A stretch of DNA of 41,824 nucleotides from Planctomycetia bacterium (GCA_021414115.1 JAIOPD010000101.1:1-41824); one strand, 5' to 3'. Shown: positions 1-9,493, counted from the first letter of the stretch. Program-made: numbers and translations. The notes: generated by a model from the sequence alone, not told the origin.

Positions 1-1
1 G

Positions 2-973
2 CGGGACGGCGCGACGGTCAAGTTCAAGCTCGAAGACATCGAACGCGTGGCTGCGGAACTCCACGACGAGAGCTCGGGCTCGGGCGAACTCTCGCTCGAA
101 CTGGAACTGTCGTCCCCGGGGATCGGTGGGCCTGCCGGCGGTCCCGGCCCGGACGCCGACGACAGCATCGTGCTGGGCGAGGCGATCGAGGAGACGGAAT
201 CGATTTTCGGATCGGCGGTGTCCGGTTCGGCCCAGCCCTCGCAGACGCTCGTCCGTGGAGGCGGTGACGAACTCGCGATCGACGACGCAGGGAGCGCACT
301 CGACAACGCGGACCTCGCCCTCGAGTCGATCATCGGTGCGTCTTCGCCGTCGCTGGCTCGCGGCCCGGCATCGTCGCCGGCCGGCAACGCCGCCTCCGGC
401 ATCGGCCTCAACCTGTCGAACCTGGGCTCGGGTTCCATCGTGGCCGGCTCCGGGCCGGGACTTTCGGGCCCCACCTCGGGCGCGGTCCTGTCGGGTCCGC
501 TCGACAGCGGGCTGTCGCTCGAAGGGGGCGACGGCGGCGGCTCAGGAATCGTGCTCGGCGACTCGCTGGTCGCGTCCGGGGTGGACACGTTCGGTGGCTC
601 ACTCGCCGGCGATGCGTTCGAACTGGGCGACGCGGTCTCCGACGAGGAAAGCGCCTCCGTCGTGATTGCCACCGAAGACACCGGCGACTCGAGCTTCTTC
701 GGCACGGTGGCCGACGACTCCGGATCGGTATCGCTCGACGACTCGATTGGCGCGGCGGGAGTGATCGCCGGCGAAGACACGTTCGGCGACACCGTCCCGG
801 CCGGACCGCCGTTCAGCATCCTGCAGATTCTCGGGCTCGTCTGCTGCACGCTCTTTCTGCTCACCTGCAGCCTGGTGATGATCGACCTGGTGTGGGCCGT
901 CCGAGCGCCCGGCGTCGCCCCGCTGTCCAGCCCGCTGCTGAAGGCCTTGACGGAAACGTTCGCTTGGCGGTGA
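2..973 (+). CDS. HTH (excisionase-like) membrane-anchored protein, 5' end missing
   Basis: The reading frame is open from base 2, so the true start lies before the window; the GTG at 47 is internal. The first visible residues (RDGATVKFKLEDIERVA) look like the last part of a MerR/excisionase-type helix-turn-helix domain. A long Ser/Gly/Asp-rich, low-complexity acidic linker of about 240 residues follows. The C-terminal 50 residues hold one hydrophobic segment (ILQILGLVCCTLFLLTCSLV), a probable membrane anchor. This order (small HTH, disordered acidic linker, C-terminal membrane segment) is familiar from planctomycete proteins of unknown role. The DNA target is unknown. A membrane-tethered regulator or localisation factor is inference. 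The HTH assignment rests on a short fragment. Confidence 0.7.
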   Translation, partial: RDGATVKFKLEDIERVAAELHDESSGSGELSLELELSSPGIGGPAGGPGPDADDSIVLGEAIEETESIFGSAVSGSAQPSQTLVRGGGDELAIDDAGSALDNADLALESIIGASSPSLARGPASSPAGNAASGIGLNLSNLGSGSIVAGSGPGLSGPTSGAVLSGPLDSGLSLEGGDGGGSGIVLGDSLVASGVDTFGGSLAGDAFELGDAVSDEESASVVIATEDTGDSSFFGTVADDSGSVSLDDSIGAAGVIAGEDTFGDTVPAGPPFSILQILGLVCCTLFLLTCSLVMIDLVWAVRAPGVAPLSSPLLKALTETFAWR

Positions 974-1000
974 CCCGCCGCCCCGGCGGAGGAACTCTGG

Positions 1001-1028
1001 CGGACAAAGGGCGTTGGCCTGCTAGAAT
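1001..1028 (+). promoter_or_regulatory. candidate promoter with extended -10 (GCTAGAAT)
   Basis: TAGAAT at 1023-1028 is preceded by GC, giving the GCTANANT form seen upstream of several genes in this window. A weak -35 (CGGACA, 1001-1006) lies 16 bases upstream. It would drive the lipoprotein gene that starts about 60-90 bases downstream. Confidence 0.4.
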
Positions 1029-1088
1029 TCGTCTGATGCCCGGCGAAACGTTTTATGTTGCCGGTTGCCGCCGGAGACCCGCCTCGTG

Positions 1089-1727
1089 ATGCCGTGCCCC
1101 GCCCACTCACCATCCATGCCCGCGCTGGCCCGATGGGCGGCGGTCGGCGCGGCGGCATTGCTGGCGACCGGCTGCGGCCGCGACGCTGAAGTGCGGCCCG
1201 GTGACATCCGCTTCTCCACGGTTCCCAAGCAGGCCGAGCCGGCCCCCGTGGCAGCGCCGCCGCGAGAGGAGCCCGCCGCGGCGGCACGACTCACGTTCGA
1301 CGTGCCCGACGGCTGGCAGGACGCCGGCGCCAGCGGCATGCGATTGGCCACGCTCCTCATGGGCGACCCCGCCGACCGCAACGAAGTCACGATCATTCCG
1401 GCCGCCGGCACGCTCGCGAGCAACGTCGAGCGGTGGCAGGGGCAACTCGACGCGGCGGGCGATCCTGAAGCGATCCGGCGGACGGCCGCCGCGGCCGTCG
1501 CCGGGGCGGAGAAGGTCGATGTCGATGGCGCAGAAGCCAGCGTCGTGCTGCTGCTCGACGCGGAGGCCACGGCATCGCAGGACAGCGGGCAGGCCATCCT
1601 CGGCGCGATGATCCCCGTTGACGACTCGACCTCGCTGTTTGTGAAGTACAAAGGAGCGGTCGCCGTGGCTCGCCGTGAGCGTGACGCCTTCATCCGCTTT
1701 GTTTCGTCGATCCGCTGGAAGCAGTGA
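1089..1727 (+). CDS. putative lipoprotein of unknown function
   Basis: This 212-residue protein begins with a lipoprotein signal. A hydrophobic stretch (WAAVGAAALLATGC) ends in a lipobox, so the mature protein should be lipid-anchored at Cys29. A Pro/Ala/Glu-rich spacer follows, then a compact domain of about 150 residues (from LTFDVPDGWQ) of a type often found in planctomycete exported proteins. I do not recognise a catalytic motif. The open frame reaches back to a TTG at 1065. ATG 1089 has GGAG 12 bases upstream, and ATG 1116 would give the most compact signal peptide, so the start is uncertain. It lies 40 bases before the ResB-CcsA fusion on the same strand and may be co-transcribed with it. 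A role in cytochrome maturation is only suggested by position. Confidence 0.7.
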   Translation: MPCPAHSPSMPALARWAAVGAAALLATGCGRDAEVRPGDIRFSTVPKQAEPAPVAAPPREEPAAAARLTFDVPDGWQDAGASGMRLATLLMGDPADRNEVTIIPAAGTLASNVERWQGQLDAAGDPEAIRRTAAAAVAGAEKVDVDGAEASVVLLLDAEATASQDSGQAILGAMIPVDDSTSLFVKYKGAVAVARRERDAFIRFVSSIRWKQ

Positions 1728-1767
1728 CCGACCTGCGGCAGCAGTGCCGCTCCGACAGGAATCGACC

Positions 1768-4700
1768 ATGGCATCCGCAAGCGCGTCCCTTTCCCAGCCG
1801 TCGTTCGAGTCCGGCGCCGACCGTGCGGACACCGCCGGCGGCACGGCCTGGCAACTGCTGCGGGCCGCCGGGTCGCTCAAGATCACGGTCGTGATGTTCC
1901 TCGCGGCCACGTTCCTGCTGTTCGTCGGCACACTCGCCCAGGACGAAAAGAATCTGCCCGAGGTCAAGGCCGAGTATTTCAACAGCTGGGTCGCGAAGGT
2001 CCCGTTCTCCGACTTTTTCCCCGTGACGGTCTTCGGGGAATCGGGCCTCACCGGCTGGTTTCCGTTTCCAGGTGGCGGCACCATCGGCCTCGTGATGCTC
2101 GCGAACCTGATCGCCGCGAAGGTGACGCGATTCCACGTCGCGGCCCGCGGCAGGCGGCTGCTCTGGGGCACGACCGTGACGCTGCTCGGCGGCCTGCTCA
2201 CCCTCGCCGTGATCCTCACCGGCCATCGCACGGATGGCCTGCAAGGCCGGCCGCCCATCGACTACGAGACCGTCTGGCGGATGGTGCAAGGGGGTGGAGC
2301 GGCGCTGGCGGCCGGGCTGGCCGTCGCCGCCTGGGGCAGCCGTCGCAGGCTCGTGGCGGGGAGCCTCTGGACCGCGGCGGCCGCGGTGGGATGCGTCGTC
2401 GCGCTCACGCTCTTCGGCGGCGAGTCGTGGCGGATGAACGAACCGGGCCTGCGGATCATGTGGCAGCTCATTCAGTCGAGCGTCGCGGCCCTCGTGCTGC
2501 TCGCCGGCCTGATCATGGTGTTTGGGGTTCGCGGCGGCAACGTGCTGATCCACGTGGCCGTGGGCCTCCTCATGATCGGCCAGTTCGTCTTCGGCGATCG
2601 GCAGATCGAGGAGCGGATCTCGCTCGTCGAGGGGCAGACGACCAGCGTGGCCTATCGCACCGACGAGACCGAACTGGCGATCGTCGATCCGAGCGACGCC
2701 ATGAACGACCACGTGACGGCGATCAGCGGCCGTCTGCTCAGGGCCCGCGCCGGCGGCGAGCCGATCGTGGCCGATGGCCTGCCGTTCGACGTCAGAGTGA
2801 TCGACTTCTTCCCCAACTCGAACGTTATCCGCGTGGGCCCCGTGGCGAAGAACCCGGCCACGACGGGCATCGGCCTCTCCTGGCTGGCGGCCGCGGTGCC
2901 GCCGCAGGGGGGCGCTTCGTCGCAGTCGAACATCGCCTCGGCCTATGTGCAGCTCGTCGAGAGGGGCACTGGCCGCGATCTGGGCACCCACCTCGTCACG
3001 CAGTTCCTCAACGACCAGGCGCGGATCTTCATGGGAGGTGCCGGTGACGAGTGCGACACGGTCGAGGCGGATGGCAAGCCGTGGCGGCTGCAGTTGCGGT
3101 TCCGGCGGGAATACAAGCCCTACAGTGTGACGCTCGACGACGTGCGGCGGATCGACTACTCCGCCAGCGCCACGCCCCGCGACTACTCCTCCTACGTCAC
3201 CTTCACCGACCGGGAGACCAAGGCCGAGCAAAAGGGGCGGATCTGGATGAACAATCCGGTGCGCTACCGCGGGGAGACCTTTTATCAAAGCCAGTATTCG
3301 CAGGTCGATCTCGGCAACGGGAAAGTCGGCGAGATGACCGGTCTCCAGGTGGTGGAAAACGCGGGCTGGCTCATCCCGTACGTCGCCTGCGTGCTCGCCT
3401 TCTGGGGCATGCTCGTCCACTTCGGTGGCACCTTCGTGCGGTTCGCCGATCGTCACGAGCGAGAGTCGCGCGTGGTCGCCGCGGCGGCGACCGAGTCGGA
3501 CCGCAGCCGGCGGCGGCAGCCCACGCCGTCTCCTGCGCCTGCGAAACCAGCCCGCGGCTGGCTTCTGCCGGCGTTCGCGCTCGGCCTCGTGGCCCTGTGT
3601 GTGCTGCCGAGGACGATGGAGCGCCGCGTGAACCGCGCCGACGCCGACTGGCGGGCGGCCGGCACGCTTCCCGTGATGCACGAAGGCCGCATCAAGCCCC
3701 TCGATTCCGTCGCCCGCAACACGCTGCAACTGCTCGGCAATCGCTCCCTGGTCGTGATGCCCGAGGACGAGGCCGCAGGCCCGAAGGGCAAGGTGTCGGC
3801 GGTACAGTGGATGCTGGGACTGATGGCGGGCAGCGCCTGGGTGGACAAGGCACCCGTGTTTCGGATCGACGCGCTCGAGGTACTGGATCTCTTCGATCTG
3901 AAGCGTCGCCAAGGCCACCGCTACTCCGCAGCCGAGCTCCAATCAGGCAGGACGGCGCTCCGCACGCAGCTGGAGAAGGTCCGCGAGATTCCTGCCGATC
4001 AGCGGTCCTTCGTGCAGAAGAAGTATGTCGAGATCGACCAGAAGCTGATGGCCCACGACCTCGTGCGGTTTGCCTACGAGACTCCATCGCTGCCGAAACC
4101 GGAGGGCGAAGGCGACGAGGCCCGCCGCGCACTCTTCGAGCAGATCCGCCGGCTCATGCAGGGAGCGCGGATGATCGAGGAGAACCATCCGCCCGCGACG
4201 ATTCCTCCGCTCGACGCCCCATCGGCCGACGCCGTCCCGGCAGAAGCAGGCTCCTCCACGCGGTGGCAGCCGCTCTACCCCGCCGTGGTCAACGCCCTGG
4301 TGGGCCGCGTGCTCGGAAGCCGAGAGGGCCAGCCGCCCTACCGGCTCAATCCGGCCATCCTGCCATTCACCGAACTGCTTGCCACCGTGGACCGCTCGCC
4401 GGCGGAGTTCAACGCCGCGCTCGCAGCCTACCAGCGGACGATAGCCGATCTTCCCGCCGTGCAGGCCTCGGCGTCGAAGGCGTCGTTCGAGGCCTGGCTC
4501 AACGCGTTCAATCCAACCGACACGGCGCGGTGGCTCTACATCGTGTCGACGGTGCTCTGCTTCGTGAGCTTCCTGGCCTGGCACGGCCCGCTCAACCGCT
4601 TCGTGTGGTGGATGCTCGTGGGCGTGCTCGTGCTGCACACCTTCGCCCTGGCTGCCCGGATCTACCTCACCGGACGCCCGCCGGTGGTGAATCTGTATTC

Positions 4701-5430
4701 TTCGGCCGTCTTCATCGGCTGGGCGTGCGTGCTGGCGGGCCTCGGCCTCGAATCGCTGTATCGTCTCGGGATCGGCAACCTCGTGGCGGCACTCAGCGGC
4801 GGCCTGACGCTGATGGTGGCCTATGGGCTCGATTCCGGCGACACGATGCACGTGCTCCAGGCCGTGCTCGACACGCAGTTCTGGCTTTCCACCCACGTCG
4901 TCACCGTCACGCTCGGCTACGGTGCCACGTTCCTCGCGGGCATGCTCGGTACGTGCGCCATCGTGCATCTCCTGTGGAGCCGGTTCATGGGGCAGGCCGA
5001 CGTGGCGGCACACCGTCAGGTGCAAGACAGGCTGTATCGCATGACCTACGGCGTCGTCTGCTTCGCGCTGTTTTTCAGCTTCATCGGCACCGTGCTCGGC
5101 GGGCTCTGGGCCGACGACAGCTGGGGCCGTTTCTGGGGCTGGGATCCGAAGGAGAACGGCGCCCTGATGATCGTGCTCTGGAATGCGGCGGTCCTGCACG
5201 CCCGCTGGGACCGCTGGATCGGGCCACGCGGATTCGCGCTCTTCACGATCGGTGGCAACATCATCACCGCCTGGAGCTGGTTCGGTACCAACCAGCTTGG
5301 CATCGGCCTGCACAGCTACGGGTTTACCAGCGGCGTGCTGATGCTGCTGGCGGGCTACGTGCTCAGCCAACTACTGCTCATCGCCGCAGGCCTGGCGCTG
5401 ACGCGACCTGCCGGCCGCCTGGCGGCATAG
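1768..5430 (+). CDS. ccsA: fused ResB-CcsA (System II) cytochrome c biogenesis protein
   Basis: At 1220 residues this protein joins the two halves of the System II cytochrome c maturation machine, which exports heme and attaches it to apocytochromes on the outer side of the cytoplasmic membrane. Residues ~30-560 are ResB-like: early membrane helices, a large extracytoplasmic domain, and a closing helix near 'GWLIPYVACVLAFWGMLVHF'. Residues ~630-910 form an extracytoplasmic linker domain. The C-terminal ~300 residues are CcsA: multiple helices, a His in 'FWLSTHVVTVTLGYG', the tryptophan-rich heme motif 'WGRFWGWDPKENG' near residue 1118, and a second His in 'GIGLHSYGF'. ATG 1768 follows AGGA at 1757-1760; the frame extends further upstream but only into the preceding gene. 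Its 3' end overlaps comEC tail-to-tail by 53 bases. A role in maturing the multi-domain cytochromes common in this lineage is inferred. Confidence 0.93.
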   Translation: MASASASLSQPSFESGADRADTAGGTAWQLLRAAGSLKITVVMFLAATFLLFVGTLAQDEKNLPEVKAEYFNSWVAKVPFSDFFPVTVFGESGLTGWFPFPGGGTIGLVMLANLIAAKVTRFHVAARGRRLLWGTTVTLLGGLLTLAVILTGHRTDGLQGRPPIDYETVWRMVQGGGAALAAGLAVAAWGSRRRLVAGSLWTAAAAVGCVVALTLFGGESWRMNEPGLRIMWQLIQSSVAALVLLAGLIMVFGVRGGNVLIHVAVGLLMIGQFVFGDRQIEERISLVEGQTTSVAYRTDETELAIVDPSDAMNDHVTAISGRLLRARAGGEPIVADGLPFDVRVIDFFPNSNVIRVGPVAKNPATTGIGLSWLAAAVPPQGGASSQSNIASAYVQLVERGTGRDLGTHLVTQFLNDQARIFMGGAGDECDTVEADGKPWRLQLRFRREYKPYSVTLDDVRRIDYSASATPRDYSSYVTFTDRETKAEQKGRIWMNNPVRYRGETFYQSQYSQVDLGNGKVGEMTGLQVVENAGWLIPYVACVLAFWGMLVHFGGTFVRFADRHERESRVVAAAATESDRSRRRQPTPSPAPAKPARGWLLPAFALGLVALCVLPRTMERRVNRADADWRAAGTLPVMHEGRIKPLDSVARNTLQLLGNRSLVVMPEDEAAGPKGKVSAVQWMLGLMAGSAWVDKAPVFRIDALEVLDLFDLKRRQGHRYSAAELQSGRTALRTQLEKVREIPADQRSFVQKKYVEIDQKLMAHDLVRFAYETPSLPKPEGEGDEARRALFEQIRRLMQGARMIEENHPPATIPPLDAPSADAVPAEAGSSTRWQPLYPAVVNALVGRVLGSREGQPPYRLNPAILPFTELLATVDRSPAEFNAALAAYQRTIADLPAVQASASKASFEAWLNAFNPTDTARWLYIVSTVLCFVSFLAWHGPLNRFVWWMLVGVLVLHTFALAARIYLTGRPPVVNLYSSAVFIGWACVLAGLGLESLYRLGIGNLVAALSGGLTLMVAYGLDSGDTMHVLQAVLDTQFWLSTHVVTVTLGYGATFLAGMLGTCAIVHLLWSRFMGQADVAAHRQVQDRLYRMTYGVVCFALFFSFIGTVLGGLWADDSWGRFWGWDPKENGALMIVLWNAAVLHARWDRWIGPRGFALFTIGGNIITAWSWFGTNQLGIGLHSYGFTSGVLMLLAGYVLSQLLLIAAGLALTRPAGRLAA

Positions 5431-8101
5431 CGCCGGAGCCACTCGTCGTGTGGCCGCCTGGTACGACGCGCCGCCAGGCTCCCGCGGAAAATCTCGTGAT
5501 CGCGATCGTCTCCGCGTCGCAGTCGAGGGCCATCGCCCCCTCGCCCCCCGTCTTGAGCACCGCGGCCATCGCGGGGCCGGACGCCGCTGCGTAGGCGTCG
5601 CGGACCTCGGCCCACGCCTTGCCGCCGAGCCCGCTGACGAGCACCAGAGCCGGCGTCGTGGCGGCGGCGACGTCGGCCCGCAGGTTCGTGCGACTCCCGT
5701 GGTGCGGTGCCACGAGCACGTCGCAGGCATCGGGGTCGGCTGCCACCAGCCGCTCGAGAGCCCCGCCCTCGATGTCGCCCGTGAGCAAAAGCCGTCTGCC
5801 GGCCGACTCGATCGCGAGCACGATGCTCGTCTCGTTGTCCGACACGCTGGTTTTCGCCGGGACGGCAGCGGGGTGGAGCACTCGGGCTCGGCACGATCGG
5901 TCCAGCGCAAACGAGTCGCCGGCGGCCACCGTCCGCACCGGGATGCCGCGCTCACGGAGGCGTGCGAGCAGGTCGGTGACTGCGGGGGCGGCGGTCGCGA
6001 GAAACGCGGGGGGCACCACCACCTCGCCGACCGCGAATCGTTCGAGCAGTTCCGGCACGGCGTTGAAGTGATCGGTGTCGGCGTGCGAGATCACGAGCGT
6101 GTCGATCCGTGAAATGCCCTCGCTCCAGAGCACGCCCGCCATGGCGCGGCGGGCGGCGCCCGGGGCTCCGAGTCGGCCCGCGTCGAACACGAGACAACGG
6201 TCCTCCGCAGACCTGATGACGATCCCGCAGCCATGCCCCATCGCCGCCATCACCATTCGCACACCCGGTCGGGCGTCGGTGGCGAGTCGACCGGCCCCGG
6301 CGACCACGATCCCGACGAACACCCACGCTCCTCCGACCACCGCCCAGGTCTGCATGCGGCGCAGCCTGACGGCGGGCAGCCAGAGGAGCGTGGCGGCCAG
6401 AAGCAGATACCAGCCTGCGACCCACCACGCGGACGGTCCCGGGGTCCACGCGTGTCCGCAGGGAAAATCGGCCGCCAGCCGCACGATCAGCGAGATTCCG
6501 GCGAGCGTCGCGTCGCAGGCGGCCCCGGCAAGCGTTGCCAGCGTGGACGAGACCGGGGCCACGAGCAGGCAGAGAAACCCCCAGCCCATCGCCAACGCCA
6601 CGAGAGGGGCCACGAGCACGTTGACCACGAGTCCGACGGGGCTGATCACGTGAAATCGCGATGTGACGAGAGGCGCGGTGACCGTCCAGACGGCGGCCCC
6701 GGCGAGAAACAGCGTCCACGACTGCCAGCCGACACTCCGCAGCATCCGCTCCACCGGCGACCTGCTCCGGTCGATGAGGCGATCGATCGGATCGACGGGG
6801 GCCGACGACCTCGGCAGCATCGCCGCCACGCCGACCAGTACGGCCGTCGAGAGAAACGAGAGCTGGGCTCCGACGCTGAAGACCTCGGCCGGACGCCAGA
6901 TCAGCACGACGACGGCGGCGATCGCCAGTGCATTGATGGCCGGCGACCTCCGCGCACAGGCTGCCGCGAGGCACGACAGCCAGACGAGCAGCGTGGCCCG
7001 CAGCACGGGCGTCTCCGCCCGAACCAGCAGCATGTAGCCACCCGTCACCAGGGCGATCGCCGCCAGCGACCAGCTCCGAGGCACCGACGCCGCGCGGAGA
7101 ATCATGAAGAGCGCGGCAGCGAGGAGGCCCACGTGCAGGCCGGAGATCGACAGGATGTGGACCGTGCCCGTGGCGAGGAAATCGTCGGCCTCCTCGCGGG
7201 GCAGCGACTCACGACTGCCGAGGAGCAGCGCCGCCGCGAGGGGCGCCCGCTCACGCGAGACGTAGCCATCGAGCACGGCGACGCCCCGCCGACGGAGGCC
7301 GTCGATAGACGCGGCGAGCGCGAGGCGACCCGGCGGCGACACGAGTCGGATGAACCGCGCCGACGACACCCTGACGATCGACAGGCAGCGGTTCGATCGG
7401 CCGCGGAGACGGAAGTCGAACTCCCCCGGATTGCCGGCGGCCGCGGGCCGCAGGCCACGCCCCAGCACACGGATCCGATCACCCAACGCGAGCGGCGGCG
7501 GCTCACCGTCCACGACCACGGCGGCACGACCGGACGCGGGCACCCAGCGGCTCCCGGAGCGGAAGGCGTCGATCCGCACCACGCACTCGCTCGAAGGCCC
7601 GATCGCGGCGGTTCGCCGCGGATCCTCCGTCGGCACAGGCAGGAGCCGAAACGACTCCTCGACCGTGCCCATGACAGCCACCGGGGCAGGGGAGTCACCA
7701 AGCCGCCAGGCGAGATCGGTCGCACGGAAAAGATCGAACTGCGCGGCCGACCATGCCGCTCCTGCCAGGCAGATCGCCGCACCAACGCTCCATTCCGCAC
7801 GTCGATGGTGGCCCGACCTCACCGCTGCCAGCCAGGCCACGACCGCCAGCGCCGCCGCCACCCAGCAGGCGACGGCGAGGCTGGCCCCCGACACGCCCGA
7901 CAGGCCGCGGACCGCAGCGCAGCCCATTGCCAGGCACACCGCGACGGCAACGACGGGGCGGCTCGGCAGCGGCTCGGTCCGCCGCAGGCCCCGCAGCCAA
8001 TCCATGCCGCTGCGGCCGGCACGGCACGCCGGGCGAATGACGTCGCTGATGCCCGCGGCGATGCGCTCCAGAATCGCGGCAGGTCGAGGATCGCTGACCA
8101 C
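5378..8101 (-). CDS. comEC: ComEC/Rec2-type DNA uptake channel protein
   Basis: This 907-residue polytopic protein has the three parts of full-length ComEC. The N-terminal ~270 residues hold several membrane helices and a soluble DUF4131/OB-like domain. The central competence domain carries the marker 'GTVHILSISGLHVGLLAAAL'. The C-terminal metallo-beta-lactamase-like domain carries 'SHADTDHFN' at about residue 670 and 'LLLTGDIE' and 'APHHGS' further on. In the family it forms the inner-membrane channel for single-stranded DNA during transformation, and the C-terminal domain is thought to process DNA. The GTG at 8101 is the most upstream start in frame; an internal ATG at about residue 33 is an alternative. 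Its last 53 bases overlap the end of the ResB-CcsA gene. No other competence gene is nearby, which is usual for comEC. Confidence 0.93.
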   Translation of the reverse strand: MVSDPRPAAILERIAAGISDVIRPACRAGRSGMDWLRGLRRTEPLPSRPVVAVAVCLAMGCAAVRGLSGVSGASLAVACWVAAALAVVAWLAAVRSGHHRRAEWSVGAAICLAGAAWSAAQFDLFRATDLAWRLGDSPAPVAVMGTVEESFRLLPVPTEDPRRTAAIGPSSECVVRIDAFRSGSRWVPASGRAAVVVDGEPPPLALGDRIRVLGRGLRPAAAGNPGEFDFRLRGRSNRCLSIVRVSSARFIRLVSPPGRLALAASIDGLRRRGVAVLDGYVSRERAPLAAALLLGSRESLPREEADDFLATGTVHILSISGLHVGLLAAALFMILRAASVPRSWSLAAIALVTGGYMLLVRAETPVLRATLLVWLSCLAAACARRSPAINALAIAAVVVLIWRPAEVFSVGAQLSFLSTAVLVGVAAMLPRSSAPVDPIDRLIDRSRSPVERMLRSVGWQSWTLFLAGAAVWTVTAPLVTSRFHVISPVGLVVNVLVAPLVALAMGWGFLCLLVAPVSSTLATLAGAACDATLAGISLIVRLAADFPCGHAWTPGPSAWWVAGWYLLLAATLLWLPAVRLRRMQTWAVVGGAWVFVGIVVAGAGRLATDARPGVRMVMAAMGHGCGIVIRSAEDRCLVFDAGRLGAPGAARRAMAGVLWSEGISRIDTLVISHADTDHFNAVPELLERFAVGEVVVPPAFLATAAPAVTDLLARLRERGIPVRTVAAGDSFALDRSCRARVLHPAAVPAKTSVSDNETSIVLAIESAGRRLLLTGDIEGGALERLVAADPDACDVLVAPHHGSRTNLRADVAAATTPALVLVSGLGGKAWAEVRDAYAAASGPAMAAVLKTGGEGAMALDCDAETIAITRFSAGAWRRVVPGGHTTSGSGAMPPGGRQVASAPGLRR

Positions 8102-8254
8102 AGTGGGGGGCTCCAGCGGGCGCTGGCAGGGCGGCGGTGCGTGGCCGAGCCGGCCGCGCGCCGCCCTCTCTTCTTGACGAGCGCAGCGGCCAGAAGGGGC
8201 AACTTCCGCCGTTTTTTTACGGGGCGGGCTTCGCGAGAAAGCTACGACTCCCGC
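8102..8254. other. intergenic leader of comEC, no gene seen
   Basis: The region between the comEC start and the first repeat unit holds no supported gene. It contains a 7-T run at 8212-8218 and GC-rich short palindromes. I see no convincing -35/-10 pair for comEC. Confidence 0.4.
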
Positions 8255-8364
8255 AAGAAAGCCCCCATCGCGAGCCCGGGGAAGACGGGCTCCACCCCAC
8301 GTCGCTCCGCGGAGCCCCCACGGTCGCCACCCGTCTTCCCGTCGCTCGCGCTCGGGGCTTCCCC
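8255..8364. repeat. palindromic repeat unit A, copy 1
   Basis: About 110 bp with ends that are imperfect inverted copies of each other (GAAAGCCCC type at the left, GGGGCTTCCC at the right). The inner sequence 'CTCCACCCCA' and the right arm 'CGTCGCTCGCGCTC' recur in the other A copies. It is followed after a spacer of about 25 bp by unit B. Confidence 0.8.
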
Positions 8365-8389
8365 GGCAAGGAACGCAATCGACAACCCG

Positions 8390-8527
8390 CGAGGGGCTGC
8401 CCGTGCTCCGAGAGCCGGGCTCGGCGGCCAGCGCAAGCAGGATGCCGAAGCGCAGCCGGCGTGCAGAGAGCGGAGGCCACGAGGGCCGTAGCGAACGTCC
8501 GGCTCTCGGGGCACGGGCAGCCCCGAG
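8390..8527. repeat. palindromic repeat unit B, copy 1
   Basis: A 138-bp unit. Its ends (8393-8418 and 8499-8524) form a 26-bp terminal inverted repeat with one mismatch. The inner segment contains 'GGATGCCGAAGCGCAG', shared with the other B copies. About 95 bp further on, a tail reading GCTCTA runs into the TAG stop codon of prmC at 8624-8626. Confidence 0.85.
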
Positions 8528-8626
8528 CTGCGTACCTCAAGAGTCCGCGGCCTTCCGGCCGGTCGGCTTCCGGGAGTAAACGTCCGGCCCTCGAGCCTGC
8601 GATCCACCAACATCGGATGCGCTCTA
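8528..8626. repeat. element tail ending in the prmC stop codon
   Basis: Read on the minus strand, the sequence immediately after prmC is TAGAGCGCATCCGATGTTGG. The same tail, with small changes, follows the TAG stop codons of the double-cytochrome gene (17636) and the coiled-coil membrane protein gene (40335), and in shortened form that of proC (34148). The stop codon is part of the repeated sequence. Confidence 0.75.
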
Positions 8627-9493
8627 GCCGGGGCGGCGGGCCTGCACGATTCGGGGCATGCCGGCCATGTCCTTGAGCGTGGGCTCGGGCATGAGGCTCG
8701 GCTGATGCTTGATCACCTTCTCGGCCGCCTCCGCCACTGCCGGCCCGATCTCGACGAGGAGCCACCCCCCCGGCGCGAGCGCGGCGGGCGCAGCGGCAGC
8801 CAACCGCTCGACGACCTCCACCCCCGTCGGCCCCGAGACGAGCGCCGTCCGCGGTTCGTGGAGCCGGACGTCGCGGGGCAGGGCCTCGAACTCGTCCTCG
8901 CGGACGTAGGGTGGATTGCTGACGATCACGTCCCAGGGGCCCGCGGCCCGCGGGTCGGACATCAGATCGCATTCCACGAACTCGACCCGGTCGGCCACGC
9001 CGTGATGTTCCGCGTTGGCCCGGGCCAGCACGAGCGCGGCCGGGGAGATGTCGGTGGCCACGATCGAGGCCTTCGGCAGGTGCTTTGCCAGCGTCACCGC
9101 GATCGCGCCGCTGCCGGTGCCGATATCGATGATCCGCGGCGCGGCGGCCGCCTTGCAGAGGTCGATGGCGCGGACGACGAGCCCTTCGGTTTCGGGGCGT
9201 GGCACGAGCACGTCTTTCGTGACCGTGAAGGGGAGCGAGAAGAACTCGCGGCTGCCGACGAGATAGGCCACGGGTTCCCCTTCGCCGCGCCGTTTCACCA
9301 GTTCACGAAACCGCGACCGTTCCTGCTCGGAGACGGGCGTGCCAAAGGCGGTGTAGAGGGCGATCCGCGGACAGCCGCGGACGTGCGCGAGGAGCACCTC
9401 GGCATCGAGTCGCGGGGAGTCGCTGTGGCGAGCCCCGAGCCAGTCCGTGGTCCAGGTGAGCAGCCGCCCGACCGTCCAGACGTCGTCACTCAT
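8624..9493 (-). CDS. prmC: peptide chain release factor N5-glutamine methyltransferase
   Basis: PrmC (HemK) methylates the glutamine of the GGQ motif in release factors using S-adenosylmethionine. The 289-residue protein has an N-terminal helical domain ('SPRLDAEVLLAHVRGCPRIAL'-type region, residues ~20-90). The C-terminal Rossmann methyltransferase domain has motif I 'IDIGTGSGAIAVTLA' and the diagnostic catalytic motif 'SNPPYV'. ATG 9493 is preceded by a good GAGGAG 7-8 bases upstream, so the longer open frame is not used. It follows prfA by 10 bases, the classic prfA-prmC operon: the enzyme is made with its substrate. Its TAG stop codon lies inside a dispersed palindromic repeat element. 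Confidence 0.95.
   Translation of the reverse strand: MSDDVWTVGRLLTWTTDWLGARHSDSPRLDAEVLLAHVRGCPRIALYTAFGTPVSEQERSRFRELVKRRGEGEPVAYLVGSREFFSLPFTVTKDVLVPRPETEGLVVRAIDLCKAAAAPRIIDIGTGSGAIAVTLAKHLPKASIVATDISPAALVLARANAEHHGVADRVEFVECDLMSDPRAAGPWDVIVSNPPYVREDEFEALPRDVRLHEPRTALVSGPTGVEVVERLAAAAPAALAPGGWLLVEIGPAVAEAAEKVIKHQPSLMPEPTLKDMAGMPRIVQARRPG

Noticed and set aside
1690-3942. Antisense open frame of about 750 codons opposite the ResB-CcsA gene
   Set aside because: His/Arg/Asp-rich composition typical of antisense frames; no domain or signal seen.
3051-5594. Long open frame of about 847 codons inside the ResB-CcsA gene, second frame
   Set aside because: It is Arg/Ala/Gly-rich and motif-free, as expected for a shifted frame in high-GC DNA; the overlapping frame has clear CcsA signatures.
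6233-8491. Open frame of about 750 codons opposite comEC
   Set aside because: Low-complexity Arg/Gln/His-rich translation; comEC on the other strand has full domain support.
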